The notes beneath the pieces were generated by a model. The model had not been told where the DNA came from. It did no database searches and was given only the letters and a program-made list of their open reading frames with translations. This document shows positions 17,193 through 25,225 of a stretch of DNA of 64,000 bases, in pieces. The DNA comes from Alteribacter keqinensis (GTDB lineage Bacteria; Bacillota; Bacilli; Bacillales; Salisediminibacteriaceae). The stretch covers positions 682,001 through 746,000 of the forward strand of contig NZ_RHIB01000001.1 of NCBI RefSeq assembly GCF_003710255.1, read 5' to 3'. Position 1 is the stretch's first letter. Each line of letters begins with the position of its first letter. The position numbers and the translations under genes are program-made.

Positions 17193-17459
17193 ATGCACAG
17201 CAAACAGACTGTCAGATATTTATGTCAAAAATATCCATCAGGGAATGAATATTTCTATAAAGAAGAGATCATTACACATGATACATGGGATAATCTCGAT
17301 TCACTCGAATGGGGGAGACGCAGACCTGTTTCAAAAGCCACGGTTGAAAAGAGAAAAAAAGAAGGATACAGAGTGATCACGACCGAGGTCAGAAAACCAA
17401 AAGGAAAACTCTTTTATTTCCCGGCGGCAAATTTGTCGCAAAAAGAGGATAGGCGGTAG
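17193..17459 (+). CDS. Hypothetical protein upstream of yqjN
   Basis: I do not recognise this 88-residue family. The product is basic and hydrophilic, with a Trp-rich central part (THDTWDNLDSLEWGRRRP) and no membrane segment or metal motif. ATG at 17193 was preferred to 17190 and to the longer frame from 17100 because GAGGTG lies at a suitable distance. It ends 51 bp before yqjN, so the two are probably co-transcribed behind the cre site. Confidence 0.6.
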   Translation: MHSKQTVRYLCQKYPSGNEYFYKEEIITHDTWDNLDSLEWGRRRPVSKATVEKRKKEGYRVITTEVRKPKGKLFYFPAANLSQKEDRR

Positions 17460-17510
17460 AAAGGGTCGAAATCAACAGGGCATACAAAGATATTTTGTGG
17501 AGGGAAACAT

Positions 17511-19142
17511 ATGGGGAACTGGCAGACAAAAGAGCAGTTAAAAGATCTAACAATTTCTCTTTGTGAATATGCAAGCGTATCGGGCAGTGAAGAGGAAATC
17601 GGAATTATGGAGTTTGTGGATTACCAGTTAAAGAGGCTTGAGTACTTTAAAGAGCATGAGAGTCACCTGCAAACACATTATACAGATGACGGAAGAAAAT
17701 TTGTTTCTGCTCTTGTAAAAAGCAGAAAGAAAACAAAAAAGACACTTATTATTATGGGTCACCTGGATGTCGTTGATGTAGAGGACTACGGAGAGTGGAA
17801 GCATCTGGCTTTCAGGCCGAGAGAGCTCACTGAACAGATGCTTGCCCAAAAAGACAACCTTCCTGCTGATGTGCAGAACGACTTGGAGAAAGGGGAGGAG
17901 TGGCTTTTTGGCAGAGGTGTGATGGATATGAAGGCAGGTATCGCACTTTGTATGAGCATGATTGAAAAGGCAGCGGAAGGAGCATTTGAAGGCAACCTTC
18001 TGATGCTTGCCGTTCCTGATGAAGAGGTGAACTCTACCGGGATGAGAGCGGCAGTTGGGAAGTTACTCGAAATCAGTGACGAACATGATCTGAAGTACGA
18101 GATGGCCTGGAATACAGAGCCTGTTTTTTCAGGGTTTCCGGGAGACGAAAGCCTTTATGTTTACCGGGGCTCTCTTGGAAAAGTACTGCCGGGATTTTAC
18201 TGCTACGGTGAGGAAGCTCACGTAGCTGAACCGTTTTCCGGCATAAATGGGAATTTTATGACTTCTTATTTAAGTGATGCTTTTGAACTGAATCCTGAAC
18301 TCACAGAACAAACTGGAAGTCAGAAGACGCCTCCTCCTACGAGTCTTCTGCAAAAGGACTTAAAGAGCGATTATTCTACACAGATTCCTCATACTGCCGT
18401 TGTTTTGTTTAACTTATTATTTATGAAAAAGAAAATGAAGGATGTAACGGAGGAACTTCTGGAAGTGGCAGAGAAAGCATCGAAACGAATTATTCAGGCT
18501 TATGATGAAAGAGAGCGAGTTTTTGCAAAAAGCCACGACTATGAACCTGAAAAAAAACAGATCCGTATTTTAACGTACGAAGAGTTGTGGCAGCATGCGG
18601 TAAATCAGGTCGGGGAAGAAGAGGTAAAGCGGCAAATCTCTTTTATTCAGGCGAATGAAAGTCAGCTTGATGACAGGGATGTTACCATTCATACCGTTCA
18701 TCACATTGCAGGTTTCTGTAAAGACCTCGCTCCAATGGTTGTGCTGTTTTATGCACCGCCTTTTTATCCTGCTGTTGAATCGGTGGAGCACAGTCTTGTG
18801 GACCGGGTAGCCCGAAAAGTGAAACAGGAGGCAGAACAGGTGCAGGATATTAGCGTTACCGATCTCCCATACTTTCCAGGGCTTTCTGACTTAAGCTACC
18901 TGCAGCTTCCTGACCGCCGGGACTCTCTGGGAAGCATGCTTAAGAATATGCCCCTGTGGGAAGTAACCTATGATCTTCCCCTTGAAGCAATGGAGAAGCT
19001 CAATCTTCCTGTTATGAATTTCGGACCTTTGGGACGCGGTGCCCACAGCTGGACAGAACGACTGCAGGTGACATATTCCTTTGATCATCTCCCGAAAGTA
19101 ATGGAAAAAGGAATTAAAGAAGTGTTTGCTCAAATGGACTGA
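17511..19142 (+). CDS. yqjN: M20-family hydrolase, YqjN/RocB-like
   Basis: The 543-residue protein has the M20 zinc ligands His84 and Asp86 (MGHLDVVD), Asp139 (GVMDMKAG) and Glu171/Glu172 (VPDEEVNS). Length and overall pattern fit the RocB/YqjN subgroup, which is longer than typical M20 enzymes through an expanded C-terminal part. RocB is encoded with arginine catabolism genes in B. subtilis, and YqjN follows YqjM there as here, apart from the darB insertion. The substrate is not known; an amidohydrolase or peptidase acting on amino-acid derivatives is likely. GGAGGG precedes the ATG. Confidence 0.8.
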   Translation: MGNWQTKEQLKDLTISLCEYASVSGSEEEIGIMEFVDYQLKRLEYFKEHESHLQTHYTDDGRKFVSALVKSRKKTKKTLIIMGHLDVVDVEDYGEWKHLAFRPRELTEQMLAQKDNLPADVQNDLEKGEEWLFGRGVMDMKAGIALCMSMIEKAAEGAFEGNLLMLAVPDEEVNSTGMRAAVGKLLEISDEHDLKYEMAWNTEPVFSGFPGDESLYVYRGSLGKVLPGFYCYGEEAHVAEPFSGINGNFMTSYLSDAFELNPELTEQTGSQKTPPPTSLLQKDLKSDYSTQIPHTAVVLFNLLFMKKKMKDVTEELLEVAEKASKRIIQAYDERERVFAKSHDYEPEKKQIRILTYEELWQHAVNQVGEEEVKRQISFIQANESQLDDRDVTIHTVHHIAGFCKDLAPMVVLFYAPPFYPAVESVEHSLVDRVARKVKQEAEQVQDISVTDLPYFPGLSDLSYLQLPDRRDSLGSMLKNMPLWEVTYDLPLEAMEKLNLPVMNFGPLGRGAHSWTERLQVTYSFDHLPKVMEKGIKEVFAQMD

Positions 19143-19158
19143 AAGTTATAATCATAAT

Positions 19159-19206
19159 AAAAACAGCAACATAGACCACTGCCGCGGTCTGTGTTGCTGT
19201 TTTTAA
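19159..19206. terminator. Terminator after yqjN
   Basis: AAAACAGCAACATAGACC pairs with GGTCTGTGTTGCTGTTTT over a short loop, followed by T. A-run upstream makes it usable by the opposite strand too. Confidence 0.8.
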
Positions 19207-19289
19207 TAAAAGTGAAGGAGAAGCGGATCTGCCTTCATGATTGATACAGAGTCCTTAGTGAACATTTAAGACAGCATTCTCCTTATGCT

Positions 19290-19847
19290 TCACATGTTTT
19301 TTTCAATAAAGCAGGCCATAAATACTTCATCATCATATTCACCGTCAATAAGTACCTGGTATTTCTGTACACCTTCTGTAATAAATCCGTATTTTTCGTA
19401 CAGCTTTTTTGCTACTGTGTTTTGTGCAAAAACAGTCAGGCACACTTTATACAATCCGTTTTGTTCAGCCCACTGGAGCGTATATTCCATGATTTTTTTC
19501 CCGAGCCCTTTTCCCTGGGCTTCTTCTGTTAGCCACGTACGGAAAACAGCCGTGTGGCGTTTCATTTTCAGCTCTCCCCGAATGAGGCGGGCAATTCCGT
19601 ACACGTGACCATCAATTTCAACAACAGTATACATATTATTGTTATCAGCCATTTCCTGAATAAATGCTTGCTCTTCTTCTATAGTACGGACGCGTTCCTT
19701 TTGTATGTAACGTCCCTTCTGAATAATTTTTTCCACGTTTGTGATGATGTCAAAAGCATCTTCTTTTTTTGCGGGACGGAGCGTCACAGTTGAACCGTCT
19801 TTAGCCTTAAAGGTTACTTCAATCGGGCTATTGTTGTTTTGTGTCAT
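19290..19847 (-). CDS. GNAT-family N-acetyltransferase
   Basis: The 185-residue protein has a GNAT fold with the acetyl-CoA pyrophosphate loop at QGKGLGKKIM and the C-terminal KLYEKYGF motif. The acceptor is unknown. Start taken at the MTQNN methionine (19847), because GGAGGAGA lies at the right distance, and the upstream ATG at 19862 overlaps that ribosome site. It overlaps the end of the upstream YibQ-type gene by 20 bases, so the two form an operon. Confidence 0.8.
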   Translation of the reverse strand: MTQNNNSPIEVTFKAKDGSTVTLRPAKKEDAFDIITNVEKIIQKGRYIQKERVRTIEEEQAFIQEMADNNNMYTVVEIDGHVYGIARLIRGELKMKRHTAVFRTWLTEEAQGKGLGKKIMEYTLQWAEQNGLYKVCLTVFAQNTVAKKLYEKYGFITEGVQKYQVLIDGEYDDEVFMACFIEKNM

Positions 19848-20682
19848 TTTTATCTCCTCCATGCTGCCAAAACTTACTCGGGTCCAGTTCCAGTTCGGTG
19901 GGGATCAGTTCAGAAACAGGTACAATAACAACGTTCTTCTCCTGCAGATAATTAAGAGCATCTGATATGCCGTTGAATGTATCTGTACCCTTGATTCCAA
20001 CATGGCCGATGCCGATGGCTTCCCCATGCTTCTGTGCTTGAGCACAGAGCTTGACCATCTGATTGTACACGTGATTTCTGGAAGACCGGCTGTCGTCCAG
20101 AAACGTATCTCTGACACCGTACCGCAGCTGCATTTCTTCTGCTAGTTCAGGGATAACGGACTCACTGCTTGTGCCACTGTCAATAATGTAAAGGTCATTT
20201 TCCTTTGCAACTTCAAGTATAGCCTTCATAATCCGCTCATTACCTACGATATTTGAACCCATATGATTGTTCAGACCCTTGGCGTAAGGAACGTCATCAA
20301 TAGCCATTTGCACACGTTTTTTAACTTCTTCGGTGGAAAGATTTGACGTGATCGGCATTGGACCGAGCCATGAAGCTTTCCCTCTTTTAGGTTCAAGTGG
20401 CATATGAACAATTACCTCAAAACCGGACTCGTGGGCTTTTACAGCTTGTTCAGTCGATTCATCCAAGAACGGCATCACAGCAACAGTGATTGGGATATCA
20501 GCCTTCAAAAACCGATACACACCACCTGTATTGCCACCGAAATCATCAATAATAATAGCCACCTTTGCCTCCTGATCAGAGGAATTACCGCCTGAAGCTG
20601 AAGGAGCCAGAGCAGTAAAAAGGACCGCGAGCGAAAAAATCATAACAAGAAAGTATTTGAGCTGTAAAGGGGTTCGGTTCAT
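19828..20682 (-). CDS. Secreted divergent polysaccharide deacetylase (YibQ family)
   Basis: The 284-residue protein has a signal peptide (positively charged start, hydrophobic stretch about 10-27, PSASGG cleavage area) and a divergent NodB-like barrel: AIIIDDFGGNTGG, VMPFLDES, VIVHMPLEPKR, LNNHMGSNI and IIDSGTSS are typical of the YibQ family. Asp-Asp, His and the second His suggest a metal site, but deacetylase activity has not been shown for the family as far as I know. AAGGAG before the MNRTP methionine decides the start over the ATG at 20727. Confidence 0.85.
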   Translation of the reverse strand: MNRTPLQLKYFLVMIFSLAVLFTALAPSASGGNSSDQEAKVAIIIDDFGGNTGGVYRFLKADIPITVAVMPFLDESTEQAVKAHESGFEVIVHMPLEPKRGKASWLGPMPITSNLSTEEVKKRVQMAIDDVPYAKGLNNHMGSNIVGNERIMKAILEVAKENDLYIIDSGTSSESVIPELAEEMQLRYGVRDTFLDDSRSSRNHVYNQMVKLCAQAQKHGEAIGIGHVGIKGTDTFNGISDALNYLQEKNVVIVPVSELIPTELELDPSKFWQHGGDKNDTKQQ

Positions 20683-20790
20683 CGTGTACTCTCCTTGCCT
20701 GACATAATGTAAAACGTATTTGTACACTAGTATAGCCGAGACAGGAAGATATACTTATCTGCCAAACGAAAAAAACGCCGGACCGGCGTT

Positions 20791-21096
20791 TTACTTTTGA
20801 TTTGGAAAAGCTGTATTCAACTGACCGCGCAGCATTTTTTTTCTGAGCTGTTCTCTGTTCTCCCCCTGTTTTTCCTGTTTGCGTATTTCAAACGTCTGCA
20901 TGCCGTCTTCCATTTTGTTTGCGATATCAACAAGGCGTTCTACGTCCATAAACGAGTATTTCCTCGTTCCGCCCTTTGAGCGTTCCGGCCTGATGAGCTT
21001 CCGCTGTTCATAGTAACGGATCTGTCTCTCAGACAATCCCGTGAGCTCACTTACAACCCCGATGCTGATGACTTTCTTTTCTTTATAAGAGTTCAT
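20791..21096 (-). CDS. tnrA: Nitrogen-responsive MerR-family regulator TnrA
   Basis: The 101-residue protein closely follows B. subtilis Tnr[34 protein letters not shown] with the winged-helix DNA-binding head, [19 protein letters not shown], and the C-terminal tail [14 protein letters not shown] that in TnrA contacts feedback-inhibited glutamine synthetase. GlnR shares the head but its tail differs. TnrA activates nitrogen-scavenging genes and represses glutamate-related ones during nitrogen limitation. A perfect TnrA box lies upstream (21169-21185), so autoregulation is likely. Start set at MNSYK. Confidence 0.93.
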   Translation of the reverse strand: MNSYKEKKVISIGVVSELTGLSERQIRYYEQRKLIRPERSKGGTRKYSFMDVERLVDIANKMEDGMQTFEIRKQEKQGENREQLRKKMLRGQLNTAFPNQK

Positions 21097-21134
21097 CGTA
21101 TCCCTTCCCTTTGCCGGCATGCTTCTTTGTGATT

Positions 21135-21140
21135 ATTATA
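21135..21140 (-). promoter_or_regulatory. Probable -10 element of tnrA
   Basis: TATAAT on the minus strand, with no good -35 at the standard spacing, as expected for an activator-dependent promoter. The TnrA box is centred near position -49 relative to the implied start site. Confidence 0.5.
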
Positions 21141-21168
21141 GCAGGAAAGAACAAAAATGCCTGGGTTA

Positions 21169-21185
21169 TGTAAGATTATCTGACA
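21169..21185. promoter_or_regulatory. TnrA box, perfect consensus match
   Basis: TGTAAGATTATCTGACA fits TGTNANAWWWTMTNACA at every defined position. Its distance from the tnrA -10 is that of an activating site, so tnrA probably activates its own transcription. Confidence 0.8.
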
Positions 21186-21228
21186 GGGGAGTTCGTGAAA
21201 GGCCGAACCTGCCTTTCACGAACTCCCC
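21186..21228. repeat. Perfect 18-bp inverted repeat beside the TnrA box
   Basis: GGGGAGTTCGTGAAAGGC at 21186-21203 and its exact inverse at 21211-21228, with a 7-base loop. It lacks a T-run on either side, so it is not a standard terminator. The rest of the gap to 21451 holds GC-rich, partly palindromic sequence (GCCGGTG...CACCGG) with no gene. Confidence 0.7.
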
Positions 21229-21451
21229 GAAGCGCTGAGTGGAGCCGGTGTATGAGCAGGTAAGGCGCAATTCCCTGCCTGCGCCACCGGAGAAATCTCT
21301 CGGGCACTGGGCTGCGCTTTTATTACCTCGTTGACTAAATGCAGCAGTTTTTGGGAAAACAGCGTGATGGAAAGTCAGAAAACTGCGCTCAGACCTTTCA
21401 GGGGAGGGGAAATAGAAAAGGCAAAGGCGGCTGCCCTTGCCTGCATCAGTA

Positions 21452-22282
21452 TCATCCGCTGTTATTATTGTCACTGCGGTTTAAACTTTCTTTTAACAGG
21501 TCTTTCAGTTCTCTGACTTCTTTTCGAAGTTCCTTTACTTCTTCTTTTGTTTCGTCGATTTCTTCTGTTTCAGCAGCCTCAGCCTTTTCAACGTTGTTGA
21601 CGATAACACCGATAAAGAGGTTGAAGACAACAAACGTACCTACGAGAACGAAGGAAACGAAGTAAACCCATGACCATGGAAGTTCCTCAAAGATCGGTCT
21701 CATTACCTGGCTTGCCCATGATTCGAGAGTTACAACTTGGAACAATGTTAAAAGGGACAGCTGTAACGAGCCGAAATATTCCGGTGATACGTTCTGAAAC
21801 AACATTGTTCCTGTTACTGCGAATATATAGAAGATAATACTCATTAAAAGCAGAATGTTACCCAGAGCCGGAATGGTCAGGAGCAGTGCATCCACGAGTC
21901 TCCGTAAGGAAGGAATGACTGAGATGGCACGAAAGACCCGGAGTACCCTGAGGATTCGCAGAACCGTAACAAAGTACGCACCGGCAAGTAAATAACCGCT
22001 TAGTACAATAATGAAGTCAAACCAGTTCCACCCGCTTTTAAAGAAGGTTCCCATCGTTCTGGCGGCAAAGAGACGCAGAAGGATTTCCACTGTAAAAATA
22101 TACAGAAGAATACGGTCAATCGTCAGAAAGGCAGAGCGGTATTCGGAATAAAGGTGCGGGTATGTTTCAAGACCCACGACAACGGCATTAAATAAAATAA
22201 ACGTAATGACAACGGCAGTGAAATATTTATGTTCCACGAGTGTGTCAAGTTTTTGTTTCCACTGGGGCATTGGTTTTGACAT
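21452..22282 (-). CDS. Bacterial voltage-gated sodium channel (NaChBac/NavBac type)
   Basis: The 276-residue protein has six membrane helices: S1 about 18-38, S2 54-74, S3 84-103, S4 with regular Arg spacing VLRILRVLRVFR (107-118), S5 about 132-160 and S6 208-231. The selectivity filter TLESWAS (185-191) is the sodium-selective sequence of NaChBac. A C-terminal charged coiled coil (about 232-270) would hold the tetramer together. In alkaliphilic Bacillus this channel supplies sodium for motility and pH homeostasis. A match in this organism would fit a sodium-driven flagellar motor, but no motor genes are present here. GAGGAGAG precedes the ATG. Confidence 0.95.
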   Translation of the reverse strand: MSKPMPQWKQKLDTLVEHKYFTAVVITFILFNAVVVGLETYPHLYSEYRSAFLTIDRILLYIFTVEILLRLFAARTMGTFFKSGWNWFDFIIVLSGYLLAGAYFVTVLRILRVLRVFRAISVIPSLRRLVDALLLTIPALGNILLLMSIIFYIFAVTGTMLFQNVSPEYFGSLQLSLLTLFQVVTLESWASQVMRPIFEELPWSWVYFVSFVLVGTFVVFNLFIGVIVNNVEKAEAAETEEIDETKEEVKELRKEVRELKDLLKESLNRSDNNNSG

Positions 22283-22449
22283 TCAATTCTCTCCTCGAAA
22301 AAAATCGCTAACGAAATAATCCTCTATTATTCTACTAAAATAACATCCAAGATGAAAGCTTTCCTCTGATTTATCATGAATTGTTTTAGACGGATACAGA
22401 AAAGATCGCTATACTATTGATGGGAATGAAACAGAAAGTGGTGAAAGCT

Positions 22450-23241
22450 ATGAAACCGTGGAATGAACGTGTAGTTGTAATTACCGGAGCTTCCGGAGGG
22501 CTCGGACTTGAAATGGCCAGGCAGGTCGCAGAATATGGAGGGATGCCTGTGATGCTTGCCCGCTCCTACGGCAGGCTCCTGCGTGCGGCATCGGAAATTA
22601 AAGAGCAATCGGGCATTGCCCCTTATGTTTATGAACTGGATGTAAGTAATGAAGCGGCAGTCAAAGAGACATTTCATAGTATCTATGCTTCTGTAGGGGC
22701 TGTTGATGTTTTGATTAACAATGCAGGCTTCGGAAAGTTTGATCTGTTTGAAAACGCCAGAATGAGTGATATAAAAGAAATGTTTGAAGTAAATGTGTAT
22801 GGTCTTGTTGCCTGTACACAGGCCGTTTTACCATATATGAAAGAGGCTCGGTCAGGTCACATTATTCATATTGCTTCCCAGGCGGGAAAAATATCCACAC
22901 CCAAATCGAGTGGGTACGCTGCTACAAAGCATGCCGTCCTCGCTTTTGCCAACAGCCTGAGGATGGAGCTTGAAGGTACAGGAATCCGGATCAGTGCTGT
23001 TAACCCCGGACCGGTAAAAACGGATTTCTTTTCCCGGGCTGATGAAACGGGAGAATATGAAAAAAATGTAGAGAAGTATATGCTTGATGCAAAGACAGTG
23101 GCCGGGAAGACGTTAAAGCTGATAGATAAACCGAAAAGGGAGCTCAATCTGCCCCGGTGGATGGATGTAGGAACGAGGGTATACCAGGTGTTCCCGGCTC
23201 TTATGGAAAAGGCAGCAGCCAGTCAGTTCCGTAAAAAGTAA
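22450..23241 (+). CDS. yqjQ: Short-chain dehydrogenase/reductase, YqjQ-like
   Basis: The 263-residue protein is a classical SDR: cofactor loop TGASGGLG (12-19), NNAGFG, catalytic Ser in IASQAGKIS and YAATK (Tyr and Lys of the active site). The Arg after the second strand (MLARSYGR) favours NADP. Substrate unknown. Start at 22450 is preferred over 22417 because a likely -10 (TATACT, near 22409) would place the transcript start after the earlier ATG. A hairpin follows at 23248. Confidence 0.85.
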   Translation: MKPWNERVVVITGASGGLGLEMARQVAEYGGMPVMLARSYGRLLRAASEIKEQSGIAPYVYELDVSNEAAVKETFHSIYASVGAVDVLINNAGFGKFDLFENARMSDIKEMFEVNVYGLVACTQAVLPYMKEARSGHIIHIASQAGKISTPKSSGYAATKHAVLAFANSLRMELEGTGIRISAVNPGPVKTDFFSRADETGEYEKNVEKYMLDAKTVAGKTLKLIDKPKRELNLPRWMDVGTRVYQVFPALMEKAAASQFRKK

Positions 23242-23247
23242 TGGTCT

Positions 23248-23284
23248 TTCACCCGGAGGTAAAACACTTCTGGGTGAATTTTAC
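23248..23284 (+). terminator. Terminator after yqjQ-like gene
   Basis: TTCACCC pairs with GGGTGAA, extended by imperfect pairing, then TTTT. It precedes the SOS promoter of polY2. Confidence 0.6.
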
Positions 23285-23286
23285 TG

Positions 23287-23345
23287 TTGAAACAAGAACG
23301 TATATTCCCCTATAATGAACATACATTATAACGAACGTGTGTTCT
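23287..23345 (+). promoter_or_regulatory. SigA promoter with two LexA (SOS) boxes for polY2
   Basis: TTGAAA (23287-23292), 18 bp, TATAAT (23311-23316). One LexA-like box AGAACGTATATTCC (23295-23308) lies between the hexamers, and a second, CGAACGTGTGTTCT (23332-23345), lies just downstream of the expected start site and fits CGAACRNRYGTTYC at 13 of 14 positions. Two boxes bracketing the -10 imply tight repression until DNA damage. Confidence 0.8.
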
Positions 23346-23359
23346 TGAGGGGGCGCGAG

Positions 23360-24622
23360 ATGGATATAGAATATGATTCATTACCAAAGCGGACGATCTT
23401 TTGTATTGATATGAAAAGTTTTTATGCAAGCTGTGCAGCGGTGGCTCTCGGTCTTGATCCTCTTTCTGCCCATCTGGCGGTTGTCGGGGATACAAACCGG
23501 GGCGGGAGTGTCGTACTGGCTGCTACCCCGCCGTTAAAAAGAGATTTTGGCATTAAAACCGGCAACCGGCTTTTTGAAATCCCGGACGATCCAAGGATTC
23601 ACATTGTGAATGCGACGATGGCTGTCTACCTGCATATCTCCGTTCAGGTAACCGATCTGTTTCACCGTTATGTACCATTGGAGGCGATTCACACATACAG
23701 TGTGGATGAAAGCTTCATCGATGCAGGGGGGACGTCAAAGCTGTGGGGGAGTGAATGGGAGCTGGCAGAGGCGGTCCGGAATGACTTGTACAGGCGCTTT
23801 GGTCTGACCTGTGCCATCGGAATCGGTGACAATATGCTGCTGTCAAAACTCTGCCTTGATCTTGAAGCGAAAAAACGAGGGGTCGCCAAATGGAGTTATC
23901 GGGATGTTGAAACAAAATTGTGGCCCGTATCTCCCCTCTCAAAGATGTGGGGAATCGGAAGCAGAGTGGAGAAAAGGCTGCACCGCATGGGGATCTTTAC
24001 AGTGGGACAGCTTGCTAATTATTCCCTGGACAAACTCGAGAAGGCATTCGGTGTCATGGGGAACCAGCTTTATTACCATGCAAACGGTGTTGATCTGTCA
24101 GAACTCGGTGCCCCGATATTAACCGGTCAGGTCAGTTATGCAAAAGGGCAGATTCTGCTCAGGGATTATAACGATCCCGTAGAGATCAAGAGGGTGCTTC
24201 TTGAAATGTGTGAAGAAGTAGCGGCAAGGGCGAGAAGAGAAAAGCGTGTCGGCCAGACGATCAGTCTGGGAATGGGGTATAGTAAGGATGAAGCGGGAGG
24301 AGGCTTTCACCGGCAAACGACCCTTCCGGAGCCGACCAACATCACGATGGAAGTGTATGAAGCCTGTGTAAAGATTATGAACCGTTTTCATGACGGCAGT
24401 ACGGTACGGAAGCTTTCCGTATCAATCTCAAATGTTTACTCCGATGATTCCGTTCAGCTCAGCCTGTTTGAGACGGACCGTCCGAAAAAGCGGGCTCTCG
24501 GTTATGCTATGGATGAAATTCGCAGTAAATACGGAGCGAATGCCGTGCTGAGGGCTGTTTCCTATACAGAAGGGGGAACAGCAAGACACCGGAACACACT
24601 GGTAGGCGGTCATAAAGCATAA
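23360..24622 (+). CDS. polY2: SOS-inducible Y-family DNA polymerase (PolY2/UvrX type)
   Basis: The 420-residue protein is a UmuC-like Y-family polymerase, distinct from the DinB-like protein at 8.6 kb. Catalytic residues are visible in FCIDMKSFYASC (Asp17) and in YSVDESFID (Asp and Glu). WGIGSRVEKRLHRMGIFTVGQLA is the helix-hairpin-helix region, and VQLSLF near the C-terminus is a plausible clamp-binding motif. Start placed at ATG 23360 behind GAGGGGG; the ATG at 23315 would lie within the promoter. It is convergent with the SOS-controlled yolD-like gene, which in B. subtilis and plasmids accompanies this polymerase. Confidence 0.9.
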   Translation: MDIEYDSLPKRTIFCIDMKSFYASCAAVALGLDPLSAHLAVVGDTNRGGSVVLAATPPLKRDFGIKTGNRLFEIPDDPRIHIVNATMAVYLHISVQVTDLFHRYVPLEAIHTYSVDESFIDAGGTSKLWGSEWELAEAVRNDLYRRFGLTCAIGIGDNMLLSKLCLDLEAKKRGVAKWSYRDVETKLWPVSPLSKMWGIGSRVEKRLHRMGIFTVGQLANYSLDKLEKAFGVMGNQLYYHANGVDLSELGAPILTGQVSYAKGQILLRDYNDPVEIKRVLLEMCEEVAARARREKRVGQTISLGMGYSKDEAGGGFHRQTTLPEPTNITMEVYEACVKIMNRFHDGSTVRKLSVSISNVYSDDSVQLSLFETDRPKKRALGYAMDEIRSKYGANAVLRAVSYTEGGTARHRNTLVGGHKA

Positions 24623-24670
24623 GAGAGCGGCTCACAAGGTGACATCAGACCTTATGAGCCGCTCTCTTTT
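24623..24670. terminator. Bidirectional hairpin of family R3 between polY2 and yolD-like gene
   Basis: GAGAGCGGCTCACAAGGT pairs with ACCTTATGAGCCGCTCTC (one mismatch), followed by TTTT. It separates the two convergent SOS genes. Confidence 0.85.
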
Positions 24671-24674
24671 CGTT

Positions 24675-25016
24675 TTACTCCCAGTCTGTTTCACCTGTAA
24701 TACCGGCAATGTCGCACAGAGAAATGGAAATGCTGCGTTTTTCTTCGTTGTGGAGGAGAAGTGTCCCATTTACGGAATCCAATCTTTCGACTGTTCCCGT
24801 TAAGGTTGCTTCATTTCCTTGTATGACCGTCGTTATGATGACAGAAACTCGCTTAAAGGAAGCCTGTGAAAGAATGCCGTTCCATTCCTCCAGCAGCTGG
24901 GGATCGGGTTCGGGTTTTTGCTCTTTTTCATAACCGGCTTTTAACTCTTTTAACTTCTTTACGTGCTCTGGAAGCATCATGGATGTCCATTTTAATACTC
25001 CCCGGTCGTGCAGCAT
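24675..25016 (-). CDS. YolD-like protein, SOS-regulated partner of PolY2
   Basis: The 113-residue protein fits the YolD-like family: DRGVLKWTSMMLPEHVKKLKEL at the N-terminus and a small SH3-like beta part (VSVIITTVIQGNEATLTGTVERLD...IAGITG). YolD-like proteins accompany UvrX-type polymerases and are sometimes compared with UmuD; their mechanism is unclear to me. AGGAGGG lies before the ATG and a LexA box overlaps the promoter. Encoding it convergently to the polymerase, each with its own box, differs from the usual tandem order. Confidence 0.85.
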   Translation of the reverse strand: MLHDRGVLKWTSMMLPEHVKKLKELKAGYEKEQKPEPDPQLLEEWNGILSQASFKRVSVIITTVIQGNEATLTGTVERLDSVNGTLLLHNEEKRSISISLCDIAGITGETDWE

Positions 25017-25033
25017 ACCTATCCCTCCTAATT

Positions 25034-25047
25034 AGAACGTATGTTCC
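25034..25047 (-). promoter_or_regulatory. LexA box in the promoter of the yolD-like gene
   Basis: AGAACGTATGTTCC matches the Gram-positive SOS box at 13 of 14 positions. On the minus strand it follows a promoter TTGTTT-N17-TAAAAT directly after the -10. Confidence 0.8.
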
Positions 25048-25153
25048 CATTTTAGATAAGATGAATCTGAAAAACAAGTGGAGAAAATTTGTAAAATATT
25101 TTTTGTTAAAAGGGAAGAAAAGTGAGGCAGAAAGGTGTATAGTAGGGGCTGAG

Positions 25154-25191
25154 AACTTTTTCTTTGTGATTACATTCACAAAGAAAAAGTT
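25154..25191. repeat. Perfect 16-bp inverted repeat in the leader of the 98-residue ORF
   Basis: AACTTTTTCTTTGTGA and its exact inverse enclose TTACAT. There is no T-run after it, so it is more likely an operator or an mRNA hairpin than a terminator. It lies 35 bp before the ATG at 25226. Confidence 0.7.
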
Positions 25192-25225
25192 GGAAATACA
25201 CGTAAAGAAAGAAGGGACAGTCTCA

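Noticed and set aside
23315-23359. Earlier start of PolY2
   Set aside because: The codons coincide with the -10 and the second LexA box, and the family begins near ATG 23360.
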